Notes: generated by a model not told the origin, from the sequence alone. A DNA stretch of 64,000 nt from Chytridium lagenaria (GCA_025449115.1 JAHLKC010000123.1:1-64000); one strand, 5' to 3'; shown: positions 31,131 to 42,975, counted from the stretch's first letter. Translations and numbers: made by a program.

Positions 31131-31679
31131 CTAACAGGAGTTAGTTATAGTAATGACATGGATCCAACCTTTGTCAAATGAGGCAAATTGAAGTCCTCCG
31201 TTTGACATTAGGAAAACCGGGTTATCGAGAAGTATACCAACGTAAGAAAACAGACGATGCATCTCTGTGTGAGCAAATAAGCTAAGCGAAACGAGGTATT
31301 GAGACACAGCTCCTGTTTGACGAGGTTGTTGAAAGTTGCTTTGGTCGGTTACGATGCCCACGTTGAAAAACTTGATTGCAGTGTGGTGGATGCACAACCG
31401 CGACCAAACGAAGTTAGCGTGTTCCGGGATTTGATTGATGTTGGAGAGGCTGGGTGTTCCTTTTAAGTTCATCAAGGCTTGAACACGACTATGGTTGTTA
31501 TCTGGATGCATCATGTGGTTTTTACCGTTGAACATTTTCATGAAGAACGTCTGGGATTGTGCCGGGGATGTCCTGCGCTCGGGTGGGTTGACCGTATTCA
31601 GCAATGAAGAACGGCATGATGTTTTATGGTTGTTTGTAGCAGGTAACGAAAGTGGCTGTTTATAAATGTATTTATGCAA
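31131..31679 (-). CDS. Companion ORF of the helicase fragment, unit 2 (unknown)
   Basis: 182-codon open frame, possibly starting instead at an internal Met in a neighbouring frame (MPFFIAEYGQPPERR). It has RRTSPAQSQTFFMKMFNGK and a Cys/His pair in WSRLCIHHTAIKF. It lies about 115 bases downstream of the helicase fragment on the same strand, so the two may belong to one former mobile element. Not recognised; the frame survives in unit 2 and is broken in unit 1. Confidence 0.4.
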   Translation of the reverse strand: MHKYIYKQPLSLPATNNHKTSCRSSLLNTVNPPERRTSPAQSQTFFMKMFNGKNHMMHPDNNHSRVQALMNLKGTPSLSNINQIPEHANFVWSRLCIHHTAIKFFNVGIVTDQSNFQQPRQTGAVSQYLVSLSLFAHTEMHRLFSYVGILLDNPVFLMSNGGLQFASFDKGWIHVITITNSC

Positions 31680-31794
31680 TTCATGTGGTTATTGGGATCT
31701 ATGATTTCACGTGGTTATTGGGATACATGGTGGGTAAGTGGAATAGAATAGCAACTTTTTGTATTTATTGCAAATATGCTTAATATACATTTGG

Positions 31795-33015
31795 TTATTC
31801 TTTGCAATTCTTCACCATCTCGCTATAAAAAGTATGGAGAGCAACTGGGAAATAATTCCAGATTTCATTTTCAGTTTTGTGGGCAAGGCTTTGAATACGG
31901 TGAATTTCGGCCACAATGTCTGATGAGGGCTTCACGTCCACGGTCGCTCGTGGAATGTCGTCATCAATGAGGATTAACGACTCGAAGCTTCTTGCTCTTG
32001 AAAGAATTGTGTAGATCTCATTGAAGGAAAGTCGTTGCTTTTTGCCATGGTAAGGGTGGTTAGAACTTTGTCCATTGACTGGCCTTGGCAACGGTAGATG
32101 GTGAAAGCGTCGGCGGGTACCAAACAGAATTGACGTCTTGTTGCCGATACAGAGTGCGCTTTTCCTTGAGTGTCGTTGTATGACATGCGAATGGAACGAT
32201 GCAGCGGAATGAGAGAAATAGTTTCGTTTCTGTCGTCTGTGGATCCGGGCCATCTTGCTGGTAGATTGTGAGCTGGTGAATGGAGCCGTACTTCTAGCCA
32301 TTCCGGTAGTAGTCTGTCTGGGTAGACGTGTTTCGTTCCTACAAGGTGTTATTTTTCGTTTTACAAGTAAAGTTGGACCTGTTGGTGGGTGATAACCTGA
32401 CGGGTACGAAATCCTAACAAGAGTACATTTTGTCGATTTGCTGATGTTTAGTTCAGGCCCGAGGTTGTTGGTAACGATGTATTCGTGACCTTCTTGGAGA
32501 GGAAGCAGGGTGGGAAGATCCGAGGTTTCCGTATCCGACAAGTCTCTGTTTTGATATTGCAGTTTGGCGATGGTTGCTGGAGAGAGATTCCCTGCGCGAT
32601 CTTCAGCAATAATCCAGTGTACAGGAGTTTCTACGGACGCTCTGGCTTCCACAGACTGAACATTGAAGTTGATTCGTATGGCGTTGTAGGGAATGATGAA
32701 AGGAGCTTGCTGCCATTCCGCCTCCGAGAGAATTGTTGGATGATGACGAAGACACCGTGAATTCAGCTTATCAAGATGGATTTGTGACACGAAACCATTC
32801 CGGAAATTCGACAAAAACAAAGCATAGTCTGTTGAGCATCGATAATTTTTGTTAAGCACGGCCGCGTGTGGTATCGTTCGCCATGTCGTTAGTCCTTCTG
32901 TAGTTGGCGTTTGGCGGTGGTTGGCAAGATTCACATGAAGATTTAATTTGGATACAAGGGCTGCCTTGTAAGTGTTAGTACCCGTCCCAAAAAAACTTTT
33001 TAAAAAAAATCGCAA
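31795..33015 (-). pseudogene. SF1/Pif1-like helicase C-terminal fragment, unit 2
   Basis: 406-codon frame, though the middle is out of register: the true DAFTIYRCQGQSMDKV block (SF1 motif before VI) is in the frame at 31,974-32,186, and the following FNEIYTILSRARSFESLILIDD block (motif VI, SRARS) is back in the long frame. Upstream, WQQAPFIIPYNAIRINFN matches the segment before those motifs in Pif1-like helicases of Helitrons and related elements. Walker A and B motifs are absent and nothing coding precedes it, so it is a 3' remnant. Helitron ends were not found. Confidence 0.6.
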
Positions 33016-35144
33016 AAAGTTACTTGGTTTCGAACATGTGACATAGTCCTAGTTTTCTCCCGTTTTACCATCCACCCTCAAGGGTATTCGTAGACATTAT
33101 GGAGCTAAATTCATCATACCCGTACGAAAATCATGCGGATCACGTGATCTCCGCCCCAGCCAGTTGGCGGTGCGTCCAGTATATTAACAAGAGGGTAGCG
33201 CTGCGTGGACGGTGCCCACGCCGCAGAGAATATACAAGACGCCCCCGCCCCCGCCCTTGTATGATGGTGATAGTACTTAGCAACAGAATATTATATTCAT
33301 TTTTTACATTCTTTTAACATTGCATCATAAAATTTCTTTACAGATGATGGGAAGAATCGCCAGATTTCCTTTCCGTCCTTGTCAAATCACAGCACATTTC
33401 TTTACAGAAGGTATCTTCAAAAGATAAGGCAGTTGATGGGTGGAATTCTTCGTCATGTCAACCGGAGGAATCATGGATCAATGGTTGTTGAGATGGTGGA
33501 TGAAGTTTTGCAGGAGTCGGCGGAGTACATCATGGAGACCGGATTATCTTCAAAGACGACTGGGACGCTCCTTGGGAAATTTTGGAGATAAACATATGTG
33601 AGCATGATGGTGAGCGTGGTGGAGTTCTTGTTGATGCAATTTAAACTTGGATAGTTACCACTTTCCGCGTTTCAGAAAGTCAGAAGGTGTGGTTGACGAG
33701 GACCACTTGTGAAGAATTACATTATTCACATGGCCAATGGCTCATAAGGACATTTTGCCTAAGTCCGTTGAGTTCCGTTATATCCCGCGTTGACGTGTAT
33801 ATTTACGCGTCATATTGAATCCTCCCTTCTTTTCCCTTTGGGTTTTTATATATACTTTTTCCCCACGTTTATAGGGTTTTTATTGAAGGAGGTGGCGCGC
33901 ATATGTGCCGTTTATGTGTGTGTGCATATGTTGTGTCTGTTATTTATTTGTATTATGTGTATTACTTTAATATGAGAGATTTCTTGATTTAATTTGTACC
34001 TTGTTGAATTAAGTAGTTGATATTGAGTTGATCCCCTATCCTCTATCACCACGCGCGTGGCCTCGCGGCGTGATCTCCCCTTCACTCTTAGTTGGATGAC
34101 AGTCGACCCCTCTGCCCCCTTACCACCTGGTGAAGCTGCAATCCGGCCGTTTGAGATAGAAGGCTGTGGTGGAACCCCTCCTCATTCACAGTGTCCTTTA
34201 GTCAAGGCTTGGTCAGCTACATTCCACCTCTGGCGCTCTCCGACCCGATGATCAGGCGCTAATGGCAGGCAATGAGTGAGGTTACCCTGTTCTAAGCTCT
34301 GAGAGGCAAACGAGAGCCCATGTTCCAAAAGGTGCCATAGTAGGGTGGCATGGAGACTTATAGCCATCCCCGATCGCCTGGAGACGATCTGGTGCTGATA
34401 TTGGTTTAGAAGCAAGGTAAGTCGATAATGAAGATACTAAACACGTTCCCTTCTCCCTTAAATAAGCAGAATCTCGCGATCACTCACCCACACCATCGCC
34501 AAACAACAACAACATCACTTAGATTCAGGAGTACATCCTGTCCCTAGGTGCTCTGTGGACTTGCTCTGCTGGAGCAACTCCTTTACTCTTCTCCCCTACC
34601 CCCTAGTCGAAGCTAGGTAGGGAGGGATGGGTCAAGAGAAGATCACACACTGCTAGACTTGAGCGTGGGCATAAGGCTGGTCGTATTGTTTATCTTGTCT
34701 TTTTGTTGATGTCGTTTTTGAAGAGAAATGATCTATTGTATATTGTTGATATGCGTCGAGCTTAAAGTAATATATTGTTGCAAGTGCATATGTGCTTTTT
34801 ATTCAATGATGGCATACAGCAATGTTCGATATTCTTTCTTCATGCAGTGAAGTCTGGAGCGTAGGAGAGCGGTCCAATGCTGGCTTGGGTCTGGTGGAGA
34901 ACAGCTACGTATTGAGTTTCCAAAGAGACGGTGTGTTGGGCAAGCCCCCTGTGGTGCTCGCGAAGTTGAAAGACCATTAATGAGCACCACCAATCCGGGA
35001 CCAAGTTCCTCCGTTATTTCCGTGAATGTCGGATTTTTTTGAAGTTGAAGGTTTCAAGGCAATTGTAAACGTTAGAAGGCATCATCACAGAATAAACAAA
35101 CTGTTGGGTCTTGCGCCTATCACGATCTGAAGTGGTAGCTGTTA
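33016..35144. other. Gene-poor stretch with the retrotransposon empty site
   Basis: Contains a poly-A/T rich segment, a second weak B-box-like sequence (about 33,030), and the intact target GACCGGATTATCTTC (33,538-33,552) that is split by the YR retrotransposon in unit 1. The rest matches 25,631-27,227. Small ORFs (33,790; 34,057; minus 34,182) have no recognisable product. Confidence 0.55.
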
Positions 35145-36046
35145 AGTATCTCAACAATATCCTACTACTTTGGGAATGTTTTGACCGCACTCCTAAAGCT
35201 TGAAGAAATTCACGTTCATCTGCCACCTCCCGACGTTGGTATCCATAGGGTCTTTACTAAATAACAAAATGCATTTCGATTGAAGTACTTTAAAGACTGC
35301 ATCGGTGCCCTTGATGGTACCCATATTCCTGTCGTGATCGACAAAAAGGACCAAGGTCCATGGCGAAATAGGAAAGGTACACTCTCGCAAAACATTCTCT
35401 GTGTGAGCTCTTTTGATTTTACATTTCAACTCGTTTACGCTGGATGGGAGGGCTCCACCCATGACGGTCGTGTACTCCAAGATGCCCTCGATAAAGGGGC
35501 TCTTACTATTCCCGTGGGGAAGTATTACCTTGGCGACACCGGCTACCGTCTGAGCAATAAAGTTCTTACACCGTACTGAGGAACCTGCTACCATCTAAGA
35601 GAGTTCAACGAGCAGATCGCCACGCAAAACCTGTAAGCAATACAGCTATTTATTCTAATATTCTAACATATTTAGGGTTGTTAACACAAAATAGGAGCTA
35701 TTCAACTTGCGCCATTCAGTTCTTCGCAACATTATTCAGCGGATCTTGGGAGTGATGAAGAAAAAGTACCCGATCCTCTGCCACATGCGTCCATACAACT
35801 TTGACGTTCAGATAAACCTCGTTTGGGGCATGCATGGCTGTTCTTCACAACTTCATCCGCCAACACGAGGCCAAAACTTTAGATAAGGAACTTGAGGACT
35901 TTATAGTTGAGTTGGAAGTGGCATCCGCGAATGAAGCTACAGCTTTGCAAAGCAGCAACGTGACGTGGAGGGACGAGATAGCTCTTACCATGTGGGCTGA
36001 CTATGTGAAGGAGCGAGCCACAAAAGAATTGAGAAACAGGAACTAA
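35145..36046 (+). pseudogene. PIF/Harbinger transposase (DDE superfamily) pseudogene
   Basis: N to C: SISTISYYFGNVLTALLKL (helix before the catalytic domain), HLPPPDVGIH, then the DDE core with ALDGTHIPV (first D), VYAGWEGSTHDGRVL (second D) and YYLGDTGYRLSNKVLTPY. After this a TGA stands where the family has Arg (CGA to TGA fits), followed by GTCYHLREFNEQ. A 44-base intron fits at about 35,632-35,675. The last part has ELFNLRHSVLRNIIQRILGVMKKK (third acidic residue region) preceded by an in-frame TAG, and VLHNFIRQHEA after a frame change near 35,834. Several stops and shifts make it inactive. Confidence 0.8.
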
Positions 36047-36102
36047 TAATTATGAACAATCTTATGGGATATATTAAATGAGCTATAAACAACACAACAT
36101 CA

Positions 36103-36606
36103 TACATTTTCCTTGTCGTCAAAAAAGACTTGAAAAAACGTAAAGAGGCTTTGAGGGGGTTCCGTGGCGGACATATCAATAATTGTAGGTATGATAGCGG
36201 GCTCAGTGGACACGTGCTTGACATACTTGGAGGCTTGCTGCATCGTGAAAATAGCGTCGGAATCCGCGGTAATATTCTGCCAGGGAAGATTGAGGATGAT
36301 TTGAGAGACATACTGCAAGGAATACTTCTTCTGTCGTGAATTCAAAAGTTATTAGTATTAAAGAAACCTAACAAGATTGTCTTACAGCTTCAGAGGATTG
36401 TTGTTTGGTCTCTCATCCAAAAAACCCCACCTCCAACTCAGCCTTTTTGTCGGGGGTAACTTCTTCCGATGTTTTCGTTTTTGGCGGTCCTCTGTCGCCA
36501 TTGCCAAAGAAATGCTCGTCGTATCCCTCAGATAAGAACGAGTTGGAGTTATAAGTGTTGATGCGCTATCACGGTCCTTCTTGTCTTGAACAACAGGTAT
36601 ATCCAT
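36103..36606 (-). CDS. Small hypothetical gene convergent to the transposase
   Basis: Two minus-strand frames, 36,382-36,606 (basic, RQKRKHRKKLPPTKRLSWRW) and 36,100-36,345 (YSLQYVSQIILNLPWQNIT), with a possible intron between them (donor GTAAGA, acceptor GACAG), though the phases do not join cleanly. It ends 57 bases from the transposase. Harbinger elements usually carry a second, Myb/SANT-like DNA-binding ORF, and this could be its remnant, but no domain is recognisable. Confidence 0.3.
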
Positions 36607-36608
36607 GA

Positions 36609-36860
36609 GTCACAAATTCATAAAACGGTATACCACCGTATACACGAATTCATAAAACGGTATACCACCGTATACAGCTTTAAACTTTGAACTATATAAT
36701 TGTTAATTCTGGAAAGATGACTATTTTTTCAATGAAAAAATTTATGGTTAGGAAATACCACTGCGTACAGCCTCATGCTTTAGCCTATATAATTGTCAAT
36801 TTTATTATTAAATACGATTTGTCAATTAATCATGAAAACGGTATACCACTGTATACGGCT
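36609..36860. repeat. Repeated palindromic motif GGTATACCACYGTATAC
   Basis: A unit of about 32 bp (ATTCATAAAACGGTATACCACCGTATAC) is repeated in tandem at 36,617-36,680. Diverged copies appear at about 36,757 and 36,838, followed in each case by GC(C)T and then ATATAATTGT-like sequence. Non-coding. Confidence 0.6.
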
Positions 36861-38539
36861 TCACACTATAACTTGTATGATGGTCAACTTCAACCGTGTG
36901 CTTCAAGCTACCATAGCGTCAGTCCTTGTAGAATACATAGCAGATAACAGATCGACCAACAATGTAAATGGACAATCAGGTATTCATCTGTTATATCAAG
37001 AGGCAATATTCACTCAATTTACGTTTTTTTTTATGCCACATAAGGGCTCAATAAATAAAAGGGAGAAACATGGTATATATTTCCTTCTTGTTTAAAAATC
37101 TAAGTAGTGTATACTTATTCTTTTAGTAATTGGTATTAGTAGCAGTACTGGTTATGAGCGCCACATAAGGAGTATCAAGAAAGCAAGATAATTTAATTAT
37201 CATTGCTTCTTGTTCAAAGTGATGCCATTAAGTTTAAAGATTTGGCAATTACATTTAGATCATAAAGCCAGCAAAAGACTTTGGAAGTAGTGATGGGCAA
37301 TAGATTGGCTGATGATATTACTTTTTTTCTTCATCAGGTTTAGTGGGGACTATACATATATACATTTTTGGGGTTATATCCCATAGTACAAAACCGACGA
37401 CAACTAAAAATTTCGGCGAATTTGGATTTAGTTTGCCGTAAATTGGCGTATGCTGCCGCTTTTGCACCAGCTCAATTTGTTGGTCACACAATATTTGCCA
37501 CTTATTAAATGCGGCAGAATACCGCCAAGTACGTTAAATTTTTTCATAATCCAGGAGCAGAATTTTCGGTCACGCAATGGAAATTTACTTTTTTTTACAT
37601 AATTCAGACAGTACCGCATGATTTGTATCGAATTATACTACAGCTGTAAACGGCCATCTACGGGAGCCTTCCGTTTTTCAACCATAAGGACTTTACTGCA
37701 ACCTAAAGCTTTTAATCTGAATATATACCTTATACAGTCGTACTTAAATAGAATCTCCTAAGCCACGTCCGCATAAAGAAAATGTTCTTCCTATTTATCC
37801 CACCTACACAGTGTTCAGTATACAAACTTTGACGTCAGACCGCAATACTCTTTTCCACAAAGGTATTTTTTACCTTTTTTGCTTTTGTCAAACTATGCTG
37901 AATTTGTGGTCATATTCTTTGTGTATACGCTGACTTTCGCAGAATGTTGACGCTGCCAATGCAGGTATATGTACGTTTTGTTGCATGTACGTACGCTTAC
38001 GTGCGTACACGTGCATTTTTTTTACGAGGATGTATAAAGAAAGCCTCCACCTATAAAACAAACGCAAACGTAAAAGGGTCTAGAAAGAAAGTCAAATTGT
38101 AAATGCCCTCATAAGCGTTGGTTGATTCCGCGCGTACAAAATGGAGAAAGATAGGAAAACGAAGCATCGAAGTGAAAAGAAAATTAAGGGAATAATATTA
38201 TTCTTTGGCGAGGTCGTAGCAACAATGCCTGCTGCGAAACGACGTATGTGTCTTCCAAATATTCATAGCAACGCGGTTCAGCGAGGAAGTCACGTTTTGC
38301 ATCCCCTTACAAGTTGGTGTATTCTAATTTTAACAAAATTATAAAGACAGTACGGCCGCAATAGAAAGAACAGCGACAAATCATGAGCGAATTACACGCA
38401 GCGGGTAATAAAAGTGACAACGAAAAATCGAGAGAATAAAAGAGGATGAAAAAGGAGACACAGTAAAAGAATTGTGCAATGACAACACTTGTTGAGATAT
38501 AAAAAAAAATAAAAAATAACAATACGTAACAAAAGGCCG
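36861..38539. other. AT-rich intergenic region
   Basis: No gene supported. ORFs are short and of low-complexity composition. A run of GTACGT/ACGTAC palindromes lies at 37,968-38,015. The 38,141-38,344 frame is Lys-rich and has no recognisable domain. Confidence 0.6.
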
Positions 38540-41500
38540 TCAAGTACAAGTGTACTTGACGATATCACTGCACCCAGCCCCAGGCCTCAGCTCCCAATGC
38601 CAATTCTCAGACGGTACCGACCTCACAAACCCAAATCGAGATGCATTCTCACTCATCCACTTGAAAACCGGAGGATCCGAAACGCTGATGTCAAGCGCGA
38701 TGCCGTTTTGGTGATTGCTGAATCCAGGTCTGAAATACAAAAAATGTGTTTGTAAATAAACAAAGGAAATTGGGAAAACTTACTTTGCAGCAAGGTTACC
38801 GCTGTTACATTTCTTAGTGAGGTAACATCCGTAAAGCTCGGTTTGCTTGGCTTGTGTGCGGAAACCAGATTTGAGACGAAGTCCGATGCTTGAGGATTCG
38901 GCGGCTTTTTCCATCTTGAGGAACGCGCACGCTGTCTCGACCACAACGCTGATACCGCCGATCTAAGAAAGAAAAAAAAAAAAGTTAAAGAATAATGTTA
39001 GTTTGCCATTATAGAATATTAAAAGCCAAGACATAAAAGTATTTACCTTGGTGCAACTCTTTTTCCCAATTGGTTTCCCGTGTTCATAAGCCTCACCGCA
39101 GTCTGTAACGTCAGTGAAATTACAGTTCACTTCGGAAATAGATTTTGACGAACTCTTGCTGGTTGCGGGTACAGCAGGTGAGCCATCGACTTTTTTAGAA
39201 GGAGTTTTCGCTCCGTGAACTCGATTTTCTACCGGAGATTTCGAACCGGGGCTTGATGAGTGTGGTTCTGAGGCCAAGTGTTTTGCGGCATTTCCAGCTG
39301 AAGCTTCAGTTGCTCCCGCATGTATCGGTTTTGCTGACTTAGTGGCACCAGATACCGGAGGCTCCGGACCCAAAGGTTTTGACGGCGATGCTCCACTCTG
39401 CCCCGCATGTTTCGAATTCGTGGACTTATCAGCTGCTTTTGAAGAGGGAGGCTCCGGCCCCGAAGGCTTTGACGGCGACGCTCTACTGTGCCCCGCATGT
39501 TTCGAACCCGTGGACTTCTCGGCGGCTTTTGGAGAGGGAGGCTCTGGACCTAAGGGCTTTGACGGCGATGATCCACTGTGGCCCGCATGTTTCAACGTGG
39601 ACTTCTCGGCGGCTTGAGACGAGGGATGCTCCGGACCCAAAGGCTTTTTCATCGGTGATGCTCCACTCTCCCCCGCAGGTTTCGAACTCGTAGACTTCTC
39701 ACCGGCTTTAGGCGTATGATGTTCCGGTCCCAAAGGCTTTGACGGTGGCGCTCCACTCGCTCCTGCATGTTTCGACTTTGTGGACTTCTCGCCGGCTTGA
39801 GACGAGGGATGCTCCGGACCCAAAGGCTTTTTCATCGGTGATGCTCCACTCTCCCCCGCAGGTTTCGAATTCGTAGACTTCTCAGCGGATTTAGGCGTAT
39901 GATGCTCCGGTCCCAAAGGCTTTGACGACGACGCTCCACTGCTGCCCCGCATGTTTCGACTTCATGGACTTCTCGGCGGCTTTTGAAGAGGGATGTTCCG
40001 GGCCTGAAGGCTTCGACGGTGACGCTCCACTGTGCCCCGCATGTTTTGAACGTGACTTCTCGGCGGCTTTTGGAGAGGGAGGCTCTGGACCAGAGGCTTT
40101 GACGTTGACGCTCCACTGTGCCCCGCATGTTTTGAACCCGTAGACTTCTCGGCGGCTTTTGAAGAGGGAGGCTCCGGCCCCGAAGGCTTTGACGGCGACG
40201 CTTTACTATGCCCCGCATGTTTCGAACCCGTGGACTTTCACTGCTTTTGAGGCGTAGAGATGCTTCCGGTCCCAAAGGCTTTGCCGGATGATCCATTCCC
40301 CGCATGTTTTGAATTCGTGGACTTCTCAGCGGCTTTTGAAGAGGGAGGCTCTGGACCCAAGGCTTTGACGGCGATACTCCACTGTGCCCCGCATGTTTCG
40401 AACCCGTGGACTTCTCGGCGGCTTTTGGAGAGGAGGCTCTGGACCCAAAGGCTTTGACGGAGATGCTCCACTCTCCCCCGCAGGTTTCGAATTCGTGGAT
40501 TCTCACGGCTTTAGGCGTAGATGTCCGGACCAAGGCTTTGACGATGACGCTCCACTCGCTCCCGCATGTTTCGACTTCATGGACTTCTCGGCGGCTTTTG
40601 AAGAGGGATGTTCCGGGCCTGAAGGCTTCGACGGTGACGCTCCACTGTGCCCCGCAGGTTTCGAATTCGTAGACTTCTCGACGGCTTTTGGAGAGGGAGG
40701 CTCTGGACCCACAGGCTTTGACGTCGACGCTCCACTGTGCCCCGCATTTTTTGAACCCGTGGACTTCTCGGCGGCTTTTGGAGAGGGGGCTCTGGACCCA
40801 AGGCTTTGACGGTGACGCTCCACTCGCTCCTGCATGTTTCGACTTTGTGGACTTCTCACCGGCTTTAGGCGTATGATGTTCCGGTCCCAAAGGCTTTGAC
40901 GGTGATGATCCACTCTTCCCCGCAGGTTTAGAATTCGTAGACTTCTCAGCGGATTTAGGCGTATGATGCTCCGGACCCAAGGGTTTGACGGTGATGCTCT
41001 ACTATGCCCGCATGTTTCGAACCCATGGACTTCTCAGCTGCTTTTGAAGAGGGGTGCTTAGGACCTGAAGGTTTTGACGGTGACACTCCACTCGGTCCCG
41101 CATGTTTCGACTTTGTGGACTTCTCAGCTGCTTTTGAAGAGGGATGTTCCGGACCCAAGGGCTTTGACGGTGACGCTCCACCATGCCCCGCAGATTTCGA
41201 AGTAGACTTTCCATGCAACGGAGGTTCTGGACCCAAAGGCTTCGAGGGTGTCGTTTCACTCGCCGGTTTCGATTTTTTCGACTTTTTATGAGCGCCAGAC
41301 GATGGATGTCCCAGATTCCACTGATTTGAGCCTTCTCCGTGTGAAGCCGAACCTGAAGGTTTTTCCGGGGTGGTGCTGTGAGAGTCGGGCTTTGAGAATT
41401 TACGAGTCCGTCGAGATCTTTTCAACGTTTTTAACGCGCTGTCAAGTTTTTCGAGTCTGAAAGAAACAGATTTTTGTTAGATGTTTGGTTTTGAAATTTT

Positions 41501-42975
41501 TGGTATACCCTTTATGTACGCTGGTGATGTCGATGGATGAATGAATGAATGTGAGTCGAGTTTCAATATCACGAAATGCGGGGGTCTTACACTGGTTCTG
41601 CGCTTTAAAAAAATGTCAGAGCCTTTGTTATGCCATAGAAGGATTGAACTTACATTTTCCTTTTGTATGTGTCCCAATTCCTATGATTTTAATAAAAGAT
41701 GTGTTTTGTAAAGAGGAATGTTTGGTCAGTATGTTCTGTCAACGGGGAAGATGGGTTGGTGAAGTCCAGAGTAGAACCATTGAGGGGTTTATGATGACTC
41801 ACATGCCGGCAGATCTGTTCAACATGTGGGGAGATACGGTTAGATTTGAGAACTGATATTCTCGACGGTTGAAAGTAGAGACTCACCCATGTTTCGATTT
41901 CGTGGACTTTTCCGGACCTAAAGGCTTTGACGGTGACAATCCCTTATCACCCGCAGGTGTCGTCGTGGACTTTGTATTGCCATGCAACGGATGTTCTGGA
42001 CCCAAAGGCTCCGAGGGTGATGTTCCACTCGCAGGTTTCGATTTTTTGACTTCTTATGAGCGCCGGACGATGGATGTCCCAGACTCCACTTGTTTGACCC
42101 TTCTCCCCATGTGGCTTAGAACTGAAGGTGTTTTCGGGGTGCTGCTGTGAGAGTCGGGCTTTGAGGATTTACGAGTCCGCGAGGTCTTTTCAACGTTTTT
42201 AATGCGCTGTCAAGTTTTTCGAGTCTTTAAAAAAAAAAACAGATATTGTTAGGTGTTTGGTAGTGAAATTTTGGTATACCCTTTATGTACGCTGGTGATG
42301 TCGATGGATGAAAGAATGAATGTGAGATTTTTTGGGTTTCAGAATCATGAAACGGGGGGTCTTACACAGGTTCTGCGCTTTATAAATGTCAGAGCTTTGT
42401 TATGCATGTAAGGGGTAAACTTACACTTTCTTTTTGTATGTGTCCCAATTCCTATGATTTTAATAAAAGATGCGTGTATAGAGGAATGTTTGGTTAGTAT
42501 ATTATGTCGACGGGGAAGGTGGGTTGGTCAAGTCCAGAATAAAATCATTGAGAGGTTTATGATCACTCACATGCCGGCAGATCTGTTCAACATGTGCGGA
42601 AATACGGTTAGATTTGAAAACTGATGATATTCTCGACGGTTGAAAGTAAATACTCACCCAGGCTTATCATCACTGAACTCAAAACAAGTGATAAAAGAAT
42701 AGATATCATTAATGCGATTCCCAACCCCAATGAACACTGATTAACAGCACGACATACCCGTCGAAACTTGCAAAAAGATCATCATCGCCATCGTTCTTAT
42801 CTTCAACAACATCATCAAGGTCACCATCATCCAACCCAACACCAATCTTCTTCCCCTCAGATCCCCTCCGATTCCTTTCTGCTCTCGTCAATGTCTTTGC
42901 ATTGGATATCGATTGCACGGAGACTGCTTGTAGGAGCAGCACCGTCAGGATGAAGGCGGCGAGTGACCACTTCAT
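38540..42975 (-). CDS. Secreted M15 (VanY-like) metallopeptidase with 90-bp repeat array
   Basis: Exons by splice sites and phase: 42,758-42,975; 42,658-42,672; 42,571-42,582; 42,425-42,451; 41,887-42,224; 41,803-41,814; 41,654-41,680; 39,047-41,456; 38,784-38,962; 38,540-38,729. Exon 1 encodes a signal peptide (MKWSLAAFILTVLLLQ) and an acidic segment. The long exon holds about 20 copies of a 30-residue Ser/Pro/Lys repeat (SKHAG.SGASPSKPLGPEPP). The last exons are the peptidase: TDCGEAYEHGKPIGKKSC, SGFRTQAKQTELY, then zinc ligands H and D in SNHQNGIALDIS and the WHWE site. The family cleaves peptides ending in D-amino acids in bacterial walls. The exon block 12-27-long is duplicated. The repeat exon and exon 41,887-42,224 contain frame breaks. 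Confidence 0.8.
39330..41200 (-). repeat. Tandem 90-bp coding repeats
   Basis: About 20 units with a 90-bp period (for instance GCTCCACT at 39,390 and its counterpart at 39,480), each encoding one 30-residue unit with conserved KPLGPE, KAAEKST and SKHAG pieces. The units differ by point changes. Between about 39,950 and 40,980 several units lack one to three bases, so the frame wanders there. Confidence 0.85.

Larger units (their letters stand above)
27441..35355. repeat. Unit 2 of the 7.9-kb tandem duplication (no insertion)
   Basis: 7,915 bp. Begins with 17 bases of A-family LTR (ATTAGCTCCCTGTCACC) and ends inside the Harbinger transposase. Contains everything in unit 1 except the YR retrotransposon, whose empty target reads GACCGGATTATCTTC at 33,538-33,552. 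Its ORFs are longer than those in unit 1 because it lacks the single-base deletions. Confidence 0.85.

Noticed and set aside
31131..33015. Autonomous Helitron
   Set aside because: No Rep (HUH) domain, Walker A motif, 5' TC or 3' hairpin-CTRR end was seen; only the helicase tail is present.
39342..41291. Long plus-strand ORFs over the 90-bp repeats (Gly/Phe/Asp-rich)
   Set aside because: They are antisense shadows; splice sites, signal peptide and peptidase domain all support the minus strand.
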